64,000 bases of DNA from Chrysopilus asiliformis (GCA_964034945.1 OZ035961.1:12348501-12412500); one strand, 5' to 3'. Shown: positions 11,266 to 24,497, numbered from the stretch's first letter. Numbers and translations: made by a program. Notes: a model not told the origin generated them from the sequence alone.

Positions 11266-14200
11266 AGCTGCGAAGCAACAAAGCTGCGCAGCAAGTGTGA
11301 TTGCTATTGTAAGTTATTACCAGTTTCTGGAAATTTGTTTCAAAATCAAAAAAAGAAATAATACCTAGGAGAATATTTTTTTGTCTATGTGTTGTGGGTC
11401 TACTCAGTCAGTCACAGGCCTGCGAAGATTTTTGCCACCAATATTTTACTATGAACATTTTAAAAATTTCCAGAAAACGTTCTCCATCTTCTATCCCGAA
11501 AACAAGTTTTTTCTTTCTTCATCTTAAAACGCTCATAAATTTTCCAAATGATAAACATAAGCTACAACTAGTAAACCATAAAACCGACACAAAAAAACTC
11601 ACGATTAACCTAAAACCGTCGGAAAAGGGTATGAAAACCACTTAAATCTTTCCGGAATAATGATCCCCAACGGAACACATCATTTAGCTCCAAACCAGAC
11701 CAGACCAGAATGAATCATGGAAAACATTTTCCGCGCTAATCCGGCTCATTCATAATCCACAAAATTCAACAAAAATGTGTAATTTATACGGGAATAACAA
11801 AATATCTTGGTAGTAGAATAGATAGAAATACTACAATTAATTTTCAAGATGGTCGCGTTGAGATGCTTTTTCCACGATTTAGATCGTGTATAAAAGTTAT
11901 TTTTCTAGACATTTTTTTTTTGGATTGTGAGAAAGGATAATTGAAACTAATTGCCTGGTCCGATAGAGAAAACGCAAGTCCTTACAGAACTGCTATCCGT
12001 ACAACTTTGGATTTTTAAAGTTGTCGACAGAAAATTTGAGGTTTTCGTGTACAAAAAGGATATGCATGGGTTTTTTGGTGAAGTTGATCGAAAAAAAATA
12101 ATTAATCCAGGTAGTTAGATTGCAAGGATTAACAAGTCGAAACATTATATTACGTTTATCCCTGAATTGTTCAGTTTGTACCGCAATCATATAAAAAATT
12201 ACACTAATTATTTTCAAACCATAAAACACATAGTAGCAACTGCATGAAATGCATTTGTGGGTTTTTAGTTTTAAATGATTCAGGTTTGTGGTCACCTGTG
12301 GAATTTTTAATTAATGACATACAGTTTATCTCAATTTTATTGCAATCATTAAATTTTACAGCATTTGGGTTAGAATGAATTTTTACACCCAAAGTTACAC
12401 CCAAAGATATTTCCGCAAAAAATCTTTACAAATTTCTGCAAAGTTTTAGAAACAAAATATTGTCAAAAGAATCGCCCGCTAAAATTTTGAAATTACTATC
12501 GGTTCAATGGCAGGACACCGTTATACCGAATCCACACTCATTCAAAATGAAGCCACCCCCAGTAAAAGGATAAACTTTAAATATAGTACTAACATTACTT
12601 ATATTTTTATTTGACTGTATCACAGATGGTAATATCTTTGCATTCATCAGATACATAAAAAAAAATTTTTAGCTAGACTTCCATGTATGAATATTATGCT
12701 ATCAGATGGGCATTTTGTTGGTTTACTGTGGAGAGCAACACTATAAACATACAATTTATTTTAACGATTGAACATATTCATAAAATAATACTGCACAATT
12801 CCCCACGAGTTAATACCGGCATAAGAACAGAAAATTTCCCTCTCATCATACCGTTTTTTTTTCCTCAGCCATTTTTCTTTGCAACATGTTTGCTTTTTAT
12901 CTGGTAAAGATGAGGAAAAACCCATGAAAATTGTCGATGAAATTTTTTTTTATGATTCTTAAAAGCATTCGTTAGAGTGAATTTTTCATTTCAAGCTCAA
13001 CAATTGAACTGGATTTGAAATTTTGCATGGAATCTTTCTTACTGGCTATCAAATAAATAGTAATACTATTGAATACTTTTTCAAACATTTTACGATAACA
13101 ACGTTATGAAAGTTTTAAAGGCCTTTAGGCTAACAAAAAGCTAACAAAGAGTCATTTATAAGAGTGACATGGATTTTTTTTCTGTAAACATAATTTGTTG
13201 TTAAATTTTATTTTTATCACGTCAATAATTTTACACAAACTACACAATATACACAGATTTTAAACCTATGTCAAGAAATAAAAATATTTTTATAATGTCT
13301 ACAAATATTATTATATTAAATTGTCACGTGAGCTTTAAATCACCCTTTTTAAAGAAAATCGAGAAAATAAGGAAACTTAAACTTGATCTTATTGCTATCA
13401 AATCTCTAACATCAAAACGACTCGACCGATTGTTCAAATATTTTGGCTTATATTTTCTAAGAAAAACTACCAAAAAACTAAAGAAAAACATTTGGAGTGG
13501 ACGATTTTTCAGATTTTTTTTTTCGAGAGTATGAGAAATATCTCGGAAACTGCAAATTATCCTAAAACAGATATTTTTTCGACTGCAACTCATCCATAGA
13601 TTTTCCAGGTTAAAGAAAACTTCAACCTCAGGGGCGATACTTTTGCTCAAATGAATAAATTTCATGTTCTTGACACTAGATGTGCGTTGTTGAGCGGGTA
13701 ATTTATTTTCTTGCCAAGATTAATATCTTGTAATGCTGGAATATTGTCTTATTTAACTGTGAAAAAAAAAATTGATTTCTCGCCTTTATTCTCTTTAAAA
13801 AATTTCCCCTTTATTACCTATAGCAAAAATTCCCTGCTTAGAACATTTAATAAAATAGCAAAACTTTTTATTACATTATTTCGATTTTTTCTGGATCCAT
13901 GTTTTGTAGTCAGTGAGTCGTCTTAAACGAAATTTTCTTGAAAATCCATACTTATGTCTAGAAATAGCAACAATTTTCAACAAAAAAAAGAAGATAAAAA
14001 CAAACTAATCATGCCCTTCTCGGAAGATATCAATTTATATAAAAATAATTTAAAAAATAACTAGAAAATGCTATAATAAAGAAGTTAACTAAAGTAATTA
14101 ATCAAAATTTCAAATATTTACGTAAGCTACTCCCACATTAGGTTGGTATTTGTTAATTTTCAATTCTACCGGATATAAAATCAACAGACAAGAAAGACAA

Positions 14201-16135
14201 CTGTATTAAAGAAGCCCATTAGCTACCTTTAGACAAGATTATCCTAAAGCCCAGGCATCATCTTAGGGGGAATTCAACCAACCCAGACAAAGTAATTCTC
14301 CTGTGAGTTCTCTTTATTGCTCATACATTTATTATCGTTGTTATCCTTGCATGAGGATGTGATGGAAGATCCTGGTTTCGCAACGACACAACCATTGACA
14401 ACGAGCGAACGGACAAACGGTGATGATGATGACGAACGAAGGTAATCGTGAAATGGTCTGGCAAAAACTAAAACGGTCGTAAATAAATTGTGATATTTTC
14501 TGATTCAGGATCATTTGTACATTAAGTCCATGGGATAAATCCGGCTGACATTTATTTGAAACAAGAAACAAAACAAACTCCATCCATATTCCGGCGAAAT
14601 GATTTTAGAGTACGCGCATTGGCCATCGTTTAACTCATCCCAAGATATTTTCGATGGCTACTATGGAGACTAGTTGGTTTTCCTCCTGATCCTGATGTAG
14701 TCCAATGGTCTCTTGCTAACTTCCAAATGATTAATGACGTTTAGTTCCCTTCGCCCCAACTGCCTTGAGAGATTTTCTCCACTGTGTGGCAAGGGGGTGG
14801 TTGGGCTATGAAAGCAATAGCAATGGGATTGAGGAGGTGTCCGTACGTGTCCATATGTTGCTCCATAACTAATTGAATGGCAGAGATTTTCCGGAGACTT
14901 GTACGGTTTGAGGTTTTCGTATAATTCACCTTTAAGGTAATTTTCGGAATGTGGAAGAATTTCTACTGTCGCATTTAAGTATGATAGACGTAAACGCTGG
15001 ACGGTAATTCAAATTCCTTCCCATAGGACCAGAAAATATCGAACGAATGTTACAGAAATAATGTCATTCGAGTTTTTTTCCCGCCCATCGAACCCAAACT
15101 GGGCAACAGTATAGATGCTCGTAATAACGCCTTAATGTCAATTGATATTCCGCCAACGTAAGAAAAGTTTCACTAAAGATTTATTCAACGGAAAAAGTAT
15201 ATACAGATAAACATAGCGCTACATATTAAGTTTAATGCAAAAAGAAAATAATATGAAAATAACAACCAAAGAAATGGAAACAAAGGCACGTAACGATGAT
15301 TAATGAATTTGAATTGGTTCTGGTTAGTAGATTACTACAAAAACTACCACCGTTTCGTATCTCCAGGAAATGCCATCCCATAACGTGTACGGGAAAAATT
15401 CCTGCTCAGGAAAGACTGAAATTCCCGAAACAAAACGGATATCCTAGCTAAGATGCGGCGGCCACACCAACAGAATATTTCCAAAAAGAAGATGATGTCA
15501 ACCGAAGTGTGAGTTGTGGTTAACCGCGTTGTCCCCACCATCGCCATCGACCACACACATTCTGGCTTTTAGGCTTTTTGCGATCCTAATCCTGGTCCGT
15601 TGTCCTAGGCTGCTAGCTATCCTGCCGTGCCGCTGGAATGACTGAAATTAATTATAAATGGTTTTCTCCTGTCATAGTTTCAATTTACTCGAAGTTCGAT
15701 CGCCTGTTCGTCCCCCGCCCCCAAAATCGATGCCGACCGACTTTTTTATTCAAGTAGATCACGTCCCAGTTTCCCGAAAAGCGAAGATAAGACTAAAATT
15801 ACACAAAACCGCTGACATATTGTACGTTATCTGAAATTAAAGAAGAACCTTGATATTAATATTAATAGTTTGACTAGAATTACGATGGGTATATGCTGGA
15901 AATGTTCAACGGGGTAGGAAATAGATAAGATTTTGTGAAACATAAAAACGTGGACGTTGCTTGATAAGCAAGTTTCGCTTAAGTTTCTTAAATACTGGTA
16001 AAGATTTTGTAATTCTTTTCGGAAATTTGGAGCTCTGTATCAAATGTTGATGTTGTCTTTAAGGATAAAGTAAATATATTTGGACCAAGTTTTAAATTTA
16101 CAATCGTCTCCACGCTTAATGTGTGAGTTTTTTGT
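11266..16135. other. No gene recognised
   Basis: Intergenic sequence. The 14.3-15.8 kb part is less AT-rich, with short frames on the minus strand that show no recognisable domain. No RNA gene or inverted-repeat element was identified. Confidence 0.4.
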
Positions 16136-16260
16136 TTTCTTATACACGTAGCATAATAAAGTATTGTATTCATGAAAAATTTCAACCTCTTAATTTTGCC
16201 TATAACATATTTTTTGAGCACTCCTGAGTCGATTGGAGCATTTTTACAAAAATGTCTTTC
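16136..16260 (+). repeat. Dispersed repeat fragment sharing a 'taataaagtattgtattcat' core
   Basis: The stretch around ATAATAAAGTATTGTATTCA followed by a CCTCTTA.TT block resembles 62812-62930. The AAGTATTGTATTC core also occurs at an end of the element at 26.2 kb. The match is partial and no function is implied. Confidence 0.5.
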
Positions 16261-16290
16261 TAAAACGAGTACCTCCCACACATTTGTTTT

Positions 16291-16517
16291 TATACCCGTA
16301 TCGTGAAACCAAAGGGTATATTAAATTTGCCTTACCGTTTGTAACGCCAAGATCCCGTCATCACACACAAAAATGAATTACACCAGTGTGTTTAGAATGA
16401 TAAAAACTGTTGAATTTTGCATGTCCATCCGTCCGTCTGTCTGTCCGTTTGCCTGTCCGTCTGTAGCGCGGATTGCGGGCGCACGGATTGAGCTAGAGAC
16501 TTGAAATTGTACACAGA
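16291..16517 (+). repeat. Repeat family 1 (TATACCC end, GTCCGTCTG tract), partial copy A
   Basis: It starts TATACCCGTATCGTGAAACC, then AAAGGGTATATTAA, GTTTGTAACGCCAAGATCCC, a CACCAGTGTGTTTAGAATGA block, a GTCCGTCTGTCTGTCCG tract, and GCACGGATTGAGCTAGAGAC. The same order occurs in copies at 23.4, 25.3 and 51.9 kb. This copy ends after 'acacagattc' and runs into a local duplication. Confidence 0.85.
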
Positions 16518-16717
16518 TTCGTAAGCTTCAAACGAAGTGAAGCTTAGAAAATTCCATTAAAAACCGTCGATGTGAAAAGTGATATTTAGAGCTTTTTCCG
16601 TATTCTTAAAATGGTAAGATAATGGGATCATCTACCCATGAAATACATCCGAAATTGATAGAGTTTCGTAAGCTTCAAACGAAGTGAAGCTTAGAAAATT
16701 CCATTAAAAACCGTCGA
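16518..16717 (+). repeat. Perfect 53-bp direct repeat, 147 bp apart
   Basis: 16518-16570 and 16665-16717 are identical over 53 bp. Each contains the inverted repeat AAGCTTCA...TGAAGCTT with a 7-base loop. The spacer is unrelated AT-rich sequence. Perfect identity implies a recent or gene-converted duplication. Confidence 0.9.
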
Positions 16718-18339
16718 TTGAGAAAGTTACGCTTGGACACTTCCACATTCCTTTCCCCAGATCATCAATTATATTGCATATCGCATTGTATTGATCATAT
16801 TTTGTCGTAAAGAAAGTTTAAGCTTCAAAAGTTGCAAAAAAACTTAATATGTACATATCCAGAAAATCACAGACACAATGCATATACATTGTCCTTGCCC
16901 ATTGCACTATACCAGGATATTCATTTGATTGCCCTAATATTTATAATAACTTGCAAATTTCCATTATAAAACACTATCCTGACCGGAGTTTATGAATCAA
17001 AATTAGAATCAGATCCCATCAGCATCTAGCAAAAATATTTACCCACTCAATAAAATCTCATCATCATGAAATTCCTCTAGCCAACTAGATTCGCTTGAGG
17101 ACCTGAAACAAAGGGCTGAAAACTTTATCCATCAAGCATGAAGCCGGTATTTAGCGTCATTTCAACACTTCGCCATCAAGAATCAAAATTGAAGCCTGAA
17201 GCATTTCTGGTGAAGAATAAACTTTGCAATATTCGGATTCACTGTCGCCGCGATAGATGGTGGGTGGTAGTGTTTCCTACTTTTCTTTTCATGGTCTCTA
17301 ACCCTTGCAGAATAGAGCAATGGAAAACGACTGAAATAAGTGGGTGAGTTTTGCGAATATCCTGCCATCCTTGAAGGTGTATTTATGGTGGATTTGTATG
17401 TCTCTATATCTATGAGCAATTTATCAAAATTTAAATTGAAGGCAAACAGTGATTTGCATTTTAGTTTGTTATTGTTGACTGCAAGCTATTGTCATTGGCA
17501 TGTGATGCTATCATGGCAGCATAGTGATGTGATAACAATAACGTCGCCTTATCTAATGCATTTTTTCATATTTTTCTCTACCACACTTCAAATCTAATTT
17601 TACAAAATCCCTACCAATAATGGTGGCCTCTTCAAAGTGCGGGGTTGGAAATTTCCGCGATATAAGACCCACCCCTCTTTTTATTATGTGGTGAATTATG
17701 AGATGCAGCATTCGATCATGATTGTCTCCTTCATTGTCATCGTTGACGTTATTGTTTTGTGAGAATAGTGGGAAATTCATGATTTCTCGTCCCTGTGCTA
17801 TCAACTTTTGTACATCGTCTTATCAAGAACTCTTTTGATAAGGAATTTCCTTACTGTTCAAAGTCTATTGTTCTCAATTGTCATGCACGAGTATTTATCC
17901 ATAAAACCGCTGACAAAAATACAACGGGAAAGAATTCTGAACATTATACTATTACGTAGAAAATCCCCAGCCTATTGTTGCTGTATAATTTGGTAAAAGG
18001 TTTCTTTTCTGAAAACTTGAAATGAAAATCACTTGCGAACTTTTCATCTATAAAGGAAGATTATTTTGGTTGAAAATACCTCAAAGACTTTTTTCCCTAT
18101 AAAAACTTATTTTAATTATAAAGAAAAGGAAATTCACAACAATAGAAACAAAATTTTATTTGGCGAGCTCAGAAACTTCGCAAAGTTACGTTTTTTTTCA
18201 TTCCCAGTGAATTCAATTAAACACTCATGATGGGAAAAGTGATTTTTAGAAACATTTCCGCATTCTTAAAGAGTTTCGATACAAAATTTACCTAAGATCT
18301 CTTATGGCATATTAGAATTTGACCCATAATTTCACTTTA
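16718..18339. other. No gene recognised
   Basis: AT-rich intergenic sequence with only short frames that lack motifs. Confidence 0.45.
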
Positions 18340-19208
18340 TTAACACTCTAACTGCCACGAAAATTATACCTAAATGTTATTTTATTACCATAAAATGTGT
18401 GCAACTGCAAAAAATCGTTGCGGTTGCAGCGAAAACTTTAATAAATTTCATTGTTTCACTGTACACCACAGTTGGGTGTCAGGTCTTTTTGACTGACGTG
18501 ACAGTTAGAACCTATGTGAACTTGGCTTGCGAAATGCGGAAACTCGAAATAAAATTTACATGAAAAAATTGTACTAAAATTGTACTAAATTGTACTGCAT
18601 TTTAAAAAAATTGTACTCGAAAGGATTCGACAGAAATTAAAAATTGAAAAAAGACCAGCCGGCAGTGTTTTCGGAAGAAATTTTTTTTGATGCAGAATAA
18701 TTGTACTAAAATTGTACTAAATTGTACCACAAAAGAAAAAAATTGTACTCGTTCAAGTTCCTCGGAAATTGAAAAAAAATCGAAAAAAAACGATTTTTCG
18801 CGAGAAAACGGCAGTCTTGTTACGGAAGGAAAAAATGTCTCTGCAGAATAATTGTACTAAAATTGTACTAAATTGTACCGCAAAGAAAAAAAAGTGCACT
18901 AGTACGATTTTTCGCGAGAAATCGTTTTTTTTCGTTTTTTTTCAATTTCCGAGGAACCTGAACGAGTACAATTTTTTTCCTTTGTGGTACAATTTAGTAC
19001 AATTTTAGTACAATTATTCTACGAAAAAAAATTTCTTCCGAAACCAAAAAATATTTTTTTTTTGATTTTTGAGAAAACTATACTAGTACACTTTTTTTTC
19101 TTTGCGGTACAATTTAGTACAATTTTAGTACAATTTTTTCATGTAAATTTTATTTCGAGTTTCCGCACTTCGCAACCCAAGTTCACAAAGGTACAGTTAG
19201 AGTGTTAA
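18340..19208. mobile_element. TTAA MITE split by a foldback element
   Basis: The left end is TTAACACTCTAACTGCCACG at 18340. Joining across the inner insertion, the right end reverse-complements to TTAACACTCTAACTGTCACG (19208 inward, continuing at 18509). This gives 20-bp ends with one mismatch, including the TTAA duplication. Without the insert the element is about 177 bp. The ends resemble the other TTAA/CCC- or CAC-type elements in the window. Confidence 0.78.
18510..19192. mobile_element. Foldback-type element, 683 bp, 9-bp target duplication
   Basis: The 9-mer ACAGTTAGA flanks it at 18501-18509 and 19193-19201. Nearly the whole element is one long inverted repeat: both ends read ACCT(A/T)TGTGAACTTGG inward, followed by TGCGGAAACTCGAAATAAAA and a motif with three near-identical ATTGTACTAAA units. 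That motif recurs as direct copies near 18567, 18699 and 18850 and as inverted copies near 18986 and 19108. The centre, around 18920, is itself palindromic (GATTTTTCGCGAGAAATCG). There is no coding frame. Drosophila foldback elements and MULE-type transposons also make 9-bp duplications; assignment to that group is inferred. Confidence 0.82.
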
Positions 19209-20891
19209 AAGTAATCTCTTTAAAATAACAACAAAGTTTAAAATAAAACAAAACTTCCGCGTCATTTGTTCGAATTTCGTAATAACTGCTGAGGCGCTTA
19301 GAAAATGTGATTTTGTTTGTTTGTTTAGAGAACACAACAAATTAAAACTAAATGATTTAACATGGTAGCTCAATTTTGCCTCACACGAGACGTAGGGGTT
19401 TATGAATATTTCGGTCTTATTGTTTGTCCGTGAATATTTTTCTTCTAAATAAAAACAATAAGATCTCATAAAGCAATGAAAATGTACACAACCGCAACAT
19501 TACGATCTCATTATAACAAAATGTTGTAAACATAAAAGGAAGTCGGTGAGGCGAGGAGTCCCCATGTATACGCCCTGAAATTCCCAGTAAATTTACAAAA
19601 TTCCAGCCACACGGTGTTTGGCATCAAGTATGAGACCCCTAGATCTTTCACGACATAAACAAGGGTTAAAATACGGCCACCCAAACCCCTATTCGGTTGC
19701 CAGATGTATTGCCACTTCGCATCGGCCTTTGAATGAATCCTTGTTGAGTTTCTTACATGCTAAATCCGGCAAATCCTTGCGCGTGGTGCTAAAGTGGATT
19801 GGGTGAAGGGACGTGGATTCTCGACAGAAGTAACTTATCAGGCCCGTGAACAAAAACGTAGTTAAAATCTTTTTACGAGTCTGCAATGAAAACACTTAAC
19901 AGCAGCAGAAGACTGCAATTAAACATATTCTCATTTACTTATGTTAAGCACAAGATGGAAAGACGTTGGCTACTCCTTGACAACCACATGAAGCAAATGT
20001 GTCCCACCAATCCAGTTCCCACCATCGACCCCCTGGATATATTCGTAAGAATGGCTTTGCACATGTACATAAATTATTCTAAGGATGAGGTGGCATGTCC
20101 TACTTCAAATCATATAAAATAATACAATTAAGAGCAAAATTCCTATACATGTGTTCCAAAATAGATTTCAAAGTGTGCGCTTAAACAAGATGAAATGTCA
20201 CAATTTATTACCTCTAGACGTTTGACGTTAAGCATACGTACGTAGGCCTTGGATGCTCGTTGACAGAGTTTTTAATTCATTTTTGATTAATTTTTTTGTC
20301 TACAAAGTTCGCAAAAAAAAGTCAACATTAGAATCTCAACATTTTATGGCGGCCAAAGGATTCACGCTCGCGTCACAGTCAAAATGGTTAAAGGGGTCTT
20401 CTTCTTGCGCAACGGAGCGGAAACATTCGGGGAAAAAGAATTTCAAGATTTTGGTATCCTTTTTGTACCTTTTATAAGACCAGTTCTTTTTATTTACCTC
20501 ATTTAAATTTAGGCTAAGAGGGAGAATTGAATTCTCCCCCTTTTCATAAGAATTTCATCTGTTTCGAGCTAATTTGTACTACAGCAAAAAAAATCTTCTG
20601 TTGTCCTTTTAAAATAAAAACCGTACTTCTTCATTCTCCCGAACCCCCATCTATAATTATCCTGTAAGACTCCTTTTTTGTCTCAATATTTCTTCAGGGT
20701 TTTGTCATTGAAAAAAAAAAACATTCTTCCTAAAGAAGTTTTTTCAACCGCATGTCCTTTTTTTATCCTTGCAGTTTTTGTGGCTTTTGTGGTCTGACAA
20801 CAAGTAATTCTTAATGGTGGGCGTAATATTTGGCGAACCAGCCATTCTCAGCATAAAAAAAATCGTTTTTTGATCGTAAATTTTTTTATAG
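19209..20891. other. No gene recognised
   Basis: Intergenic. Frames at 19.6-20.1 kb are less AT-rich, but none shows a recognisable domain or exon structure. Confidence 0.4.
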
Positions 20892-21010
20892 TACAGTGAA
20901 ATCTGTATAAGTTGGACTCTTATGAAACCACGAAATTTATCCAGCTTAGGCAGATTTTCGGTTTATCCAATGTCTGGCTTAGGCGGGTTTTATCGTATAT
21001 ACTTTTCAGT
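20892..21010 (+). mobile_element. pogo/Tc1-like DNA transposon end (one end only)
   Basis: TA followed by CAGTGAAATCTGTATAAGTT, then 'tatccagcttaggcag' and 'tatccaatgtctggcttagg' blocks. This is the style of pogo/Tigger-type ends (CAGT..., TA target). No matching second end was found downstream, so it is a remnant or solo end. Confidence 0.45.
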
Positions 21011-22048
21011 CCCTGAAGTTTATTCAGTCCTTGGAAACGATTCTTAATGGCTGTTGATGTAATCTTTTTTACGAGCACTGAAGGGTTATGAGCTTTTAAT
21101 TAGAGTTTCCTTAATGTTTGCTTAAATTTTAGCTCTGTTTCGGGTGTTAATTACAAAATGATACGAAAAGTCGTATTAAATGCATTTTGAAATCAGTTTA
21201 GCATCGTGAATGTTTACGAATATGTACTCTTCCTATTAAGAAAGCAAGATTCAAACATTTAAAATCATCGAATATGTATCGTAGTTAAAAAATGAAAAAA
21301 AAAATTTTTTTAATGTGAATATCGAAATAATAAATAGACGCACACAACTTTTTACTGTGAAACAAACATTTAAAATCGCACCCAGCTTATCCGTTAATTA
21401 AATTTTTATTAAATTATGTATAATAGCTGTCGATCTAAAAAGTTTTTTTTCGCAAATCCCGAAGAGTGTTTTACATAAAATAAAAACCCGTAAACGTTTA
21501 ATCGCTTCAATTAAATTCATTCTCCCCCATTCGCTTTATGGGTTTATTTAAAATTTTATTAAATTTTTATTATTTATGTAGTGTTGAAATAATTAACATA
21601 ATAAAAAAAATCGTGTTTTATAGCTTCCTGTACAGCAATGTAATTGTCATTAACTGAGACATAGTCATACAGCAAATATTGTGTTAAGTCGCAAATGTTA
21701 ACTGTAAGACTGTGTCTTGGTTTCTAGACGCCATCATCAAAATAACAAGCATAGCAGAAGACGGCCCCATTCGTAGAGCAGCATAAAAATTTAATATAAT
21801 TATTATTGATTTAATTATTTAGCCGTGTATAGTGTGCAACATTAAAAAAAATTAATTTCATATCAGTTTTTTGTCTTCCTTTTTTTTTGGTTTTTTCCTA
21901 CCCGACGGAATAGAAATCCACTAGTTTTTAGTTAATTTCACAATTATTTTAAATTATTCGGTTATTTCATACAATTTTATTCGAGCGATTAAACGTACTC
22001 GTAATTGTGACGAACCGGATATGTAGATGCACAACATCAAAAAAAAAA

Positions 22049-22733
22049 TCAGTTGTGATCAACACAAAACTTTCCTCTGCAATAAATAGTTTTGGAAAAA
22101 ATATGTAAAAATAATTTTTTTTTTCAAATATCTCGAAAATCGTTAAATAGACAAAAAATCGTTAAGGGAAGAAATGTAGGAAATTTTATCTTCTTTAAAT
22201 TTTGTAATATGCATTTTTTCTCAAAAGTGCATAGTTTGCGAGAAATTTTCAAAAAACTTTTTTTTTTTTTAATTTCTTGAGAATCGTTAGATATACCGTT
22301 AATGCAAAAACTGTTAAAGCAAAAACTGTTAAAGCAAATAATGTAGAAAATGATATATACTTTAAATTTTTTTTATACTCGTTTTTCCCCAAAAGCGCAT
22401 AGTCTTCGAATAGTTTTTTAAAAAAACCTTATTTTTTCAAAAAAAAATTTTATGGAAAGTCTTTGTTATCGGTAACGTTACTTTTCAAAAAGTTGATAGA
22501 AAACTACGATTTTCGTAAAACTCATTTACAAAAAGTTTTAAGTCGCTAGCTCAACGCGTTCTCGAGTTATTTAAGATACGTAAAGCGGACAGAGCGACAG
22601 ACAAATGTACGGACATTGTAATAATTTTTCTTGAAACGGATTTCGTACTGATCAGAAAGTTCATATCTGCCGCCGTTCTCGAGTCGGTCTCCGTCATGAA
22701 TACAATACTTTCCCTCTATAGCAGAGGAAAGTA
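22049..22733 (+). repeat. Repeat family 2, copy 1 (TTTCCTCTGC inverted ends)
   Basis: The inverted ends ACTTTCCTCTGCAATA (22069-22084) and TATAGCAGAGGAAAGT (22717-22732) match at 15 of 16 positions. The flank AGTTGTGATCAACACAAAA outside the left end is shared with copy 2 at 27.5 kb, so the repeat extends past the inverted ends. The interior has 'tctcgaaaatcgtt' style text, a doubled AAAAACTGTTAAAGC unit near 22305, and a GAGTCGGTCTCCGTCATGAA right part. It is non-coding. Confidence 0.78.
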
Positions 22734-23409
22734 AAAATCTGAATATATACGTTGAACTAGAATAATAACATATTCACCATTATATTCTATGAGATCCACA
22801 GTATGCGGTAGTAGTTTAATGAAATTTGATTACATTACATGTTTTACAGGTATTTAGCTTAATGCAACCAAGCAAATATAATTATATTGCATGTAACACA
22901 ATTAATACGAGGTATTATTTATTAATTTAAAGTGACTTTATGATTTACTCTGGGCTTCTTTCTTCTTCATTTCAAATTTGCTGTATAGAAGGATTTTGTG
23001 AATTTGACACGATGTGTTATTTCAAACATTTCTGTGCAATTTATAATATAAAAATGCAAAAAAAAATCACACAAATCATTTTTAAACAATTTTTGAGAAG
23101 TTGCGTTGTCCATATAGGACTGTCGGGTAAAAATGTCTACGTTTTAACATAAGGCTTGTGATTAGCGAACTAAAATGCCCTTAATAATAATTTTTTTAAA
23201 TATATTATCGTGATTTATATAGTTTGAATCTGCCTAGTACCACACTCTAACAGCTGTCTCAGCAACAATTTTTAATTACCGGGCATTTTATTACTCGAGT
23301 TGTTTGACATCTCGAATATCTTCAAGCCTCTCAAGCTTCCCTATCTCATATATTCTATTACTCGAATTTTTGTCTGCCTCGTTTAGATTGAACAGAATCC
23401 AATAAAAAA

Positions 23410-23870
23410 CATAACAAAAGCTATAATTGCCGTATGATGATATTCGTATCAAAATCCACTTTGAAGTCAAAATTTCCAATAAGATTCCAATCGGATTTTG
23501 ATGTATGGGAGTTTTATGTAGAATCTTATCCTAAATAACTTTTGTTCTTGGACTTTTTTGATAAGATGTACCGTGTTTGAGATATTCACAATAAACTTTT
23601 TTGTTCGTATTGGTGGTACCCTCCCCCCCCCCCCCCCCCCCTATTTTTGCCCATTAACGAACCTATCCTTGTATTTTACGAAAAACGAATCTGTGCAAAA
23701 TTTCAAGTCTATAGCGACGGACGGACGGACAGACAGAAATGCAAAAATTCATTATTTTTATCATTCTAAACACACTGGTGTAATTCATTTTTTTGTGTGA
23801 TGACGGGATCTTGGCGTTACAAACGGTAAGGCAAAGTTAATATACCCTTTGTTTTCACCATACGGGTATA
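23410..23870 (-). repeat. Repeat family 1, copy B, with C19 homopolymer
   Basis: The minus-strand copy has the same block order as 16.3 and 51.9 kb, ending on the + strand as TACGGGTATA. It is shorter than copies C and D, with a deletion near 23440. A run of 19 C at 23623-23641 replaces the short C/G run (ACCCCCCCTA) of the other copies. The GACGGACGGACAGAC tract is also shortened. Confidence 0.88.
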
Positions 23871-24209
23871 AAAAGTATTCAATCCTATTAATATAGGCGT
23901 TGGTGCTATAATTATAGGGACGAATTCTATTTCCAATTAGATTATCTTGCATACATAAGATAGGATTCATCCCTTTCATTTCAAGATTGAGTCCTTTACA
24001 GAAGGGAATATTGCTCAATTTTTTATCCGAACCCCATATAACACACTGGCGTCTGTGCCATAATTTTGGGCAGAATCACATAAAAAAAAATTATAGGAAT
24101 GACTCCCTTATTTGGCCACTATTCCGTTTTATCTCATAAATATGGGACTCCCATATTTGAGGGAATGGCTTCCATATGTTTATTTACATGTTCAGCACAA
24201 CTCCATAGC

Positions 24210-24497
24210 CAGGGCCCGTTTACACTGCGATTTTTTCTTGAATTTCTCCACGAATTCTATTCAGAATTTGTTCCGCGAATTTTATTATCTATCGCAGAAT
24301 TAGATGTCTTAGCAAAAGTTGTCAAAACTGAATCAATTCGGACTGTTTTCTATGGAAAAAATCGAGTTCGGGCGTCTTCCAGAAATAAATTTCAGAATTT
24401 TGTGTCGTAGTGACGTAGTGTAAACGGTTGTGAAACGTGAAGTTAGTGTCGAAGAATAAAAATCGTGGAATAAAGTATCAGGTGTAAACGGCGCCTA
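24210..24497. mobile_element. MITE-like element with (C/T)AGG..CCGTTTACAC ends
   Basis: The left end CAGGGCCCGTTTACAC (24210-24225) matches the reverse complement of the right end (24482-24497), TAGGCGCCGTTTACAC, at 13 of 16 positions. The roughly 290-bp interior is non-coding. No target duplication is clear, so the superfamily is open. Confidence 0.5.

Noticed and set aside
13324..13665. 113-codon minus-strand frame
   Set aside because: Low-complexity Phe/Ser/Leu composition; the opposite strand is also open here, which is typical of AT-rich non-coding DNA.
19655..19664. AAGGGTTAA as another TTAA MITE end
   Set aside because: No matching opposite end within several kilobases.
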